Source: Rhizobium sp. CSW-27
GTDB lineage: Bacteria; Pseudomonadota; Alphaproteobacteria; Rhizobiales; Rhizobiaceae
Assembly: GCF_018760785.1 (NCBI RefSeq)
Contig: NZ_JAHHZO010000012.1
Location: 1-64,000 of the forward strand
Direction: 5' to 3'
DNA length: 64,000 nucleotides
Shown piece after piece: positions 61,739-64,000 of this stretch. The notes under the pieces are model-generated. The model made no database searches. It was not told the origin of the DNA and was given only the letters and a program-made list of their open reading frames with translations. Made by a program: the position numbers and the translations under genes. The first letter of the stretch is position 1. The number at the start of each line of letters is the position of its first letter.

Positions 61739-62410
61739 TCAGCCGATGATCGCAAAGGCATCCCGCGTCGCGCCGCCGGCGGTGGCAACCGGGCGGCGGC
61801 CGATCCACTGGACGTGGCGGGAAAGGATGGTGCAGGCCGTCTCGACCTGGCCCTGGCGCAGCGCGGAGAGGATCGCCTGATGGTCGTGATCGGTCTGGGC
61901 TTCCCAGTTGGAACGCCAGGCGGCGAACAGGAAGCGGGCGCTTGCCTGATGCAGGTCGTCGATGGAAGCCAGCAGACGCGGCATGCCGCAGGGGGTGATG
62001 ATCAGCCGGTGGAAGCGGCGGTTCGCCTCCTCCCAGCTGCGCACGTCGCGCGAGGCATCGCCGGCGCGGGTCGCCTCCTCGGCGGCATCGAGAATGGCGG
62101 GCGTCAGGTGGGGTGCGGCGTGCTTCAGCGCCAGCACTTCCAGCGCGGCGCGCATTTCCGCCACTTCCTTGACCTCGGAGAGCTGGAAGGAGGCAACGCG
62201 CACGCCGCGGCGCGGCTCGCTGACGGCAAGTCCCTGCGCCTCCAGGCGGCGAAAAGCCTCGCGCACCGGCACGTGGCTCGCCCCGAATTCCTCGGCGATG
62301 TGATCCTGCCGCAGGCGCGTGCCGGGCGCGATCACGCCCGCGACGATCCGGTCGGCGAGTGTGCGGCTGATGCGAACCGCCAGCGTCTCTTCTTTCTTTG
62401 CAGCGCTCAT
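61739..62410 (-). CDS. GntR/FCD-family regulator, candidate BioR
   Basis: The 223-residue protein has an N-terminal GntR winged HTH (RISRTLADRIVAGVIAPGTR, then FGASHVPVREAFRRLEAQGL) and a C-terminal FCD ligand domain with DHDHQAILSALRQGQ carrying the metal-type histidines. BioR, the alphaproteobacterial biotin repressor, is of this class, and three TTATAGATAA-type boxes lie just downstream next to bioYB. However, the gene is also 50 bases behind a polyamine-type permease operon on the same strand and could instead regulate that. The ATG at 62410 with AAGG gives the usual family length. Confidence 0.85.
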   Translation of the reverse strand: MSAAKKEETLAVRISRTLADRIVAGVIAPGTRLRQDHIAEEFGASHVPVREAFRRLEAQGLAVSEPRRGVRVASFQLSEVKEVAEMRAALEVLALKHAAPHLTPAILDAAEEATRAGDASRDVRSWEEANRRFHRLIITPCGMPRLLASIDDLHQASARFLFAAWRSNWEAQTDHDHQAILSALRQGQVETACTILSRHVQWIGRRPVATAGGATRDAFAIIG

Positions 62411-62459
62411 GGCGCCTTGATAGGCCGCGCGCGGCCGCTTGTCGATTGGGCAAACCACC

Positions 62460-63266
62460 TCATTCGGCAGGCCCGGCGCGGCGGCGCAGCAGTGCCGGCC
62501 CCGCCACCAGCGCCACACAGAGCACGGAGACAAGGAAGATCGCCCCGGACATGGCATAGATCGTCGGCGAGGCCCCGGCATTCATCTTGCCGAACAGCAC
62601 CACCGGCAGCGTGTTCTGCCGCCCGGCCAGATAGAAGGCGCGGGTAAACTCGTTGAGCGACAGCAGGAAGGCGAAGATGAAGGCGCTGACGAGGCCGGGG
62701 CGGATCAGCGGCAGGGTGATGTCGAGGAACTGGCGCAGCCGCCCGGCGCCGAGATCGGCCGCCGCCATCAGATAGCTGCGCTTGACCACCGACAGGCTGG
62801 TCAGGATGACGATGAAGGCAAAGGGCAACGCCCAGAGCAGGTGCCCGCCGATCACCGTCAGCATCGAGGCCTTGATGCCGGCGCGCTGGAACACCGCCGA
62901 GAGCGCCAGACCCTGGATGACGCCCGGCACGAACATCGGCAGAAGCACGGTGAGGAACCAGGCCGTGCGGCGCTGGTGCAGTTCCATATGCGCGAGCGCG
63001 GCGAAAAGCGCGAGCAGCGTCGCCAGAATGGCCGTCACCAGCGCAATCAGCAGCGACTGTTCGAGCGCTGCAACGAGTTGCGTCTCGCCCGACAGCGCCA
63101 GATACCATTTGACGGTGAGATCGGCGAGATGCGGCAGGCCGGGCTGCAGCGCCGGATTGAAGGAAACGCCGAGCAGATAGAGCGGCGGCGCGTAGATGAC
63201 GATCAGGCCGAGCGCCGTGATCGTCCAGATCGCCAGCCGCGACAGGGTACCTTCCGCCTGCATCAT
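62460..63266 (-). CDS. polyamine-type ABC permease (PotC family)
   Basis: This 268-residue permease has six helices. The EAA-like loop is AAADLGAGRLRQFLDITLPL, and FAFLLSLNEFTRAFYLAG is typical of PotC/spermidine-putrescine class permeases. It overlaps the potB-like gene by four bases. Its binding protein and ATPase are not in the window and are presumably upstream of the partial gene. The substrate may be a polyamine, opine or other small organic cation. Confidence 0.9.
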   Translation of the reverse strand: MMQAEGTLSRLAIWTITALGLIVIYAPPLYLLGVSFNPALQPGLPHLADLTVKWYLALSGETQLVAALEQSLLIALVTAILATLLALFAALAHMELHQRRTAWFLTVLLPMFVPGVIQGLALSAVFQRAGIKASMLTVIGGHLLWALPFAFIVILTSLSVVKRSYLMAAADLGAGRLRQFLDITLPLIRPGLVSAFIFAFLLSLNEFTRAFYLAGRQNTLPVVLFGKMNAGASPTIYAMSGAIFLVSVLCVALVAGPALLRRRAGPAE

Positions 63267-64000
63267 GCGCCGCCCTCCCCGAACAGGCGGGCAAGGCCGA
63301 AGCGCGCATTGCCGGCCAGCACCAGCCCGAAGATGACGACGAGCACCACGGTGGAAATGGCAAAGGCCAGCGGATAATTGGCAACCCGCATCACGTCGTT
63401 GATCATCACGGTCACGATGCTGGCGCCGGCGCCGCCCAGCATCTGCACCTCGGTGGAAGAACCGGCCACCATCACGAAAACGAAAAGGAAACCGGCAAAC
63501 AGGCCGGGAAAGGTCAGCGGCACAAGCACGGTGCGCAGCATGGTCCAGAAACCGGCGCCGAGATCGCGCGCCGCCTGCATCGTCACCGGATCGACGCGGC
63601 GCATCGAAAGAATGAGCGGAAAGGTGGCAAACGGCAGATAGGAGGCGACAAGGCCGATGACCACGGCGAAATCGGAAAACAGCAGCCAGTCGAGCGGTTT
63701 GGCGATCAGCCCCGCCTCGATCAGCAGCGTGTTGATGACGCCCGTGCGCCCCAGCACCAGCCGCCAGGAAAAGGAGCGGATCAGATAGGAGGTGAAGAAG
63801 GGGATGGTCATCAGCGCCAGCAGCACCAGCGACAGCCGCCGCCCGGCGAGAAAATGCACCGCATAGGCCGTCGGCCAGCCGATCAGCAGGCAGAGAAGCG
63901 CGGTGACAAGGGCTTTCGCAAGCGTGGACAGGATCACCGTCCAGCGCCCGGCATCAAGGATCGCCACATAGGCGGCAAGGCTCATGTCCGGCCGTATCCA
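63263..64000 (-). CDS. polyamine-type ABC permease (PotB family), 5' end cut off
   Basis: The frame is open to the window edge; the first visible residues before Met are WIRPD, and the usual first helix is missing. What remains (about 245 residues) has the PotB-type LAKALVTALLCLLIGWPTAY and MTIPFFTSYLIRSFSWRLVL segments. The EAA loop is AARDLGAGFWTMLRTVLVPL. An ATG at 63985 lies inside the mature protein and should not be taken as the start. It pairs with the PotC-like subunit. Confidence 0.88.
   Translation of the reverse strand, partial: WIRPDMSLAAYVAILDAGRWTVILSTLAKALVTALLCLLIGWPTAYAVHFLAGRRLSLVLLALMTIPFFTSYLIRSFSWRLVLGRTGVINTLLIEAGLIAKPLDWLLFSDFAVVIGLVASYLPFATFPLILSMRRVDPVTMQAARDLGAGFWTMLRTVLVPLTFPGLFAGFLFVFVMVAGSSTEVQMLGGAGASIVTVMINDVMRVANYPLAFAISTVVLVVIFGLVLAGNARFGLARLFGEGGA

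Noticed and set aside
63263..63985. Complete PotB-like gene starting at the ATG 63985
   Set aside because: The frame is open beyond that ATG to the window edge and the first membrane helix is missing, so the gene is truncated by the window.

Overview
The window looks like chromosomal DNA of a high-GC alphaproteobacterium, most likely Rhizobiaceae. The evidence is indirect: strongly GC-biased third codon positions, tight operons with ATGA overlaps, TTATAGATAA (BioR-type) boxes in front of bioY-bioB, a cold-shock gene followed by small orphan ORFs, many ABC/TRAP importers, and palindromic intergenic repeats resembling rhizobial RIME elements. No rRNA, tRNA, CRISPR array, complete insertion sequence or phage module was seen. 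Genus is not assigned.

Layout. 1-1560: AT-richer accessory patch with two orphan secreted/unknown ORFs, one interrupted by an amber codon. 1613-5425: fhuC-fhuD-fhuB-type siderophore importer. 5688-10822: peptide/nickel-type ABC importer whose second permease is fused to the first ATPase. 11018-14253: GNAT enzyme, acyl-CoA ligase and a divergent MarR regulator with a perfect 7-1-7 operator between them. 14305-25390: metabolic and membrane genes (D-amino-acid transaminase, hydroxypyruvate reductase, large MscS channel, M20 amidase, YdeP-type molybdoenzyme, DUF421, CPA1 antiporter, AI-2E family). 25634-27292: FUSC-like protein and GNAT. 27408-32203: surface polysaccharide genes (two GT4 enzymes, Wzx-type flippase, polysaccharide deacetylase). 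32411-33900: cspA, two small orphan genes and a YkgJ cysteine-cluster protein. 33962-36735: PNPOx-like protein, Tat-exported metallo-beta-lactamase-fold hydrolase and divergent LysR. 36902-39014: O-antigen-ligase/Wzy-type protein and WecG/TagA/CpsF transferase, probably the other half of the polysaccharide pathway.

39109-48983 is the most unusual region. A cytochrome b561 gene is followed by a RibD reductase-only protein. Next comes a four-gene minus-strand operon (MDR dehydrogenase, degenerate 6-pyruvoyltetrahydropterin-synthase homologue, GT4 glycosyltransferase, SAM methyltransferase), divergent from a GTP cyclohydrolase II with a decayed RibB-like N-terminus. Then come a CDP-alcohol phosphatidyltransferase, an AglD/UPF0104-type membrane protein and an LtaS-like membrane hydrolase. 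I read the first part as a candidate pathway for a glycosylated and methylated GTP-derived pyrimidine or pterin, and the second as an envelope-lipid or polymer module.

48990-52117: fused DctQM TRAP permease with TAXI binding protein. 52346-54186: WGR orphan, LacI regulator, HrgC-like membrane protein. 54262-59342: UgpBAEC-like importer operon led by a metallophosphoesterase. 59517-62410: bioY-bioB, three TTATAGATAA-type boxes, RIME-like repeats and a GntR/FCD regulator that is a BioR candidate. 62460-64000: PotB/PotC-like permeases; the last is cut by the window edge.
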